A stretch of DNA of 61,341 nt from Bacteroidaceae bacterium (GTDB lineage: Bacteria; Bacteroidota; Bacteroidia; Bacteroidales; Bacteroidaceae). This document shows positions 60,841 to 61,341 of this stretch, piece by piece. The position numbers were made by a program, and so were the translations under genes. The stretch spans positions 1 to 61,341 of the forward strand of contig JAILPK010000024.1 in the NCBI GenBank assembly GCA_024699495.1. The letters run 5' to 3'. Each line of letters begins with the position of its first letter. Positions within the stretch are counted from its first letter, which is position 1. Under the pieces are notes generated by a model, which was not told the DNA's origin, did not search any database, and saw only the letters and a list, made by a program, of their open reading frames with translations.

Positions 60841-61341
60841 ATGAAAAAAGTCTTTACATCTATTTTGCTGCTCGCAGCATTATTGATGCCAGCTTTCATT
60901 TCAGCTAGTGCTCAGACAGAGAGCGCTTTTGTGAACACTGATTTCTCTTCTACCGATGGCTGGACAGCCGTTGTTTCAGAGGGCTTCAGGGATTATGGCT
61001 CTGGTGCGATTGGTTCCTACCGTGTTCGTACCGATGACTTTATTCCCGCTGCCACTGTCGACGACACCCACCTGGAAACAGAGTATTGCATTGGTGTTGA
61101 GGCACGCTGGGCTGGAAACTTCGCATCGTACACTCAGGTATCACAGGCTAATTTGCCAGCAGGAAACTATTCTATCTCATTCGACGTGGAGAATGTGAAT
61201 GCCGGAACTACAAAGGCCACCTACGAGAACCGGTTCTTTGTAACTGTCGGCGAACAGCAATTTGCCGATGAACAGACTGAGTGGATGGATGGCAAGAGCA
61301 GCTGGACTACCCACACCATCTTCTTTACTGTTACTGAAGAA
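60841..61341 (+). CDS. secreted protein, 5' part (truncated by window end)
   Basis: An open frame from ATG 60841 to the window edge, 167 codons without a stop. It starts with a clean signal peptide (MKKVFTSILLLAALLMPAFI, cleavage near ASAQ), then a beta-rich segment with many aromatic residues (SSTDGWTAVVSEG, YRVRTDD, NYSISFDVENVNA, RFFVTVGEQQF) that looks like a carbohydrate-binding-type or surface beta-sandwich domain. No named family can be assigned from the visible part. It has a strong promoter of its own. The C terminus is needed to see whether it carries a T9SS tail. Confidence 0.75.
   Translation, partial: MKKVFTSILLLAALLMPAFISASAQTESAFVNTDFSSTDGWTAVVSEGFRDYGSGAIGSYRVRTDDFIPAATVDDTHLETEYCIGVEARWAGNFASYTQVSQANLPAGNYSISFDVENVNAGTTKATYENRFFVTVGEQQFADEQTEWMDGKSSWTTHTIFFTVTEE

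Noticed and set aside
1..61341. tRNA, rRNA, transposase or integrase genes
   Set aside because: Scanning the gaps and frames by eye showed none; a covariance or HMM search would be needed to exclude small RNAs.

Overview
The window reads as chromosomal DNA of a Bacteroidales bacterium, most likely Prevotellaceae-like (genus not determinable by eye). The evidence is a SusC/SusD pair with DUF4843 and PKD-like lipoproteins, a PorE-type type IX secretion (T9SS) protein plus a secreted protein with a T9SS-like C-terminal sorting domain, the parA-parB-DUF5683-mltD-rsh gene order, and many Bacteroidetes-type promoters (TTTG, about 19-20 bp, TAnnTTTG) in place of Shine-Dalgarno-led starts. I see no rRNA, tRNA, CRISPR array, transposase or integrase.

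Layout. 1-5.5 kb: 3' end of a PHP phosphatase, a small acidic protein, thioredoxin and dnaE, separated by repeat-rich gaps. 5.7-20.5 kb, plus strand: psd and pssA (phosphatidylethanolamine), aroB, a secreted GH43, then an envelope-glycan block: waaA, lpxL, a kdsB homologue, GT4, GT90, GT4, a fucosyltransferase-like enzyme, another GT, an LtaS-like alkaline-phosphatase-superfamily transferase and a GT9 heptosyltransferase-like enzyme. Most junctions overlap by a few bases. 20.5-22.7 kb, minus: dpm1-like GT2 and pyrC. 22.9-24.5 kb, plus: Nif3-like protein and a coiled-coil zinc-ribbon protein. 24.9-32.7 kb, mostly minus: a PAP2 phosphatase with an 18-bp in-frame minisatellite, a divergent MerR regulator, rsh, mltD, DUF5683, parB, parA. 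32.9 kb: tadA, then an 811-bp gene-free gap with two repeat arrays. 34-43 kb, minus: porE, topB, aldo/keto reductase, a KduI with a signal peptide, an orphan galactitol-type PTS EIIC and a membrane coiled-coil protein. 43-52 kb, plus: SusC, SusD, DUF4843, PKD-like lipoprotein and a secreted thioredoxin. 52-53.2 kb: gene-poor, with a 262-bp nested inverted-repeat element. 53-61 kb: a secreted protein with a T9SS-like tail (minus), then a 1314-aa GH31 with FN3, discoidin, dockerin and cohesin-like modules, a MATE exporter, a YfcE phosphodiesterase and the 5' part of another secreted protein.

The most unusual signals are non-coding or at gene ends. A TIR-bounded hairpin element lies at 408-599. 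Gap after gap carries its own 7-9 bp word in tandem. A dispersed repeat appears in inverted copies translated into the end of lpxL and the start of kdsB. A palindromic 22-bp array with terminal inverted repeats lies near 33.7 kb, and the nested AT-rich inverted-repeat element near 52.9 kb. Among proteins, the signal-peptide KduI beside an orphan PTS EIIC, the dockerin+cohesin-like GH31 and the minisatellite PAP2 protein deserve a second look.
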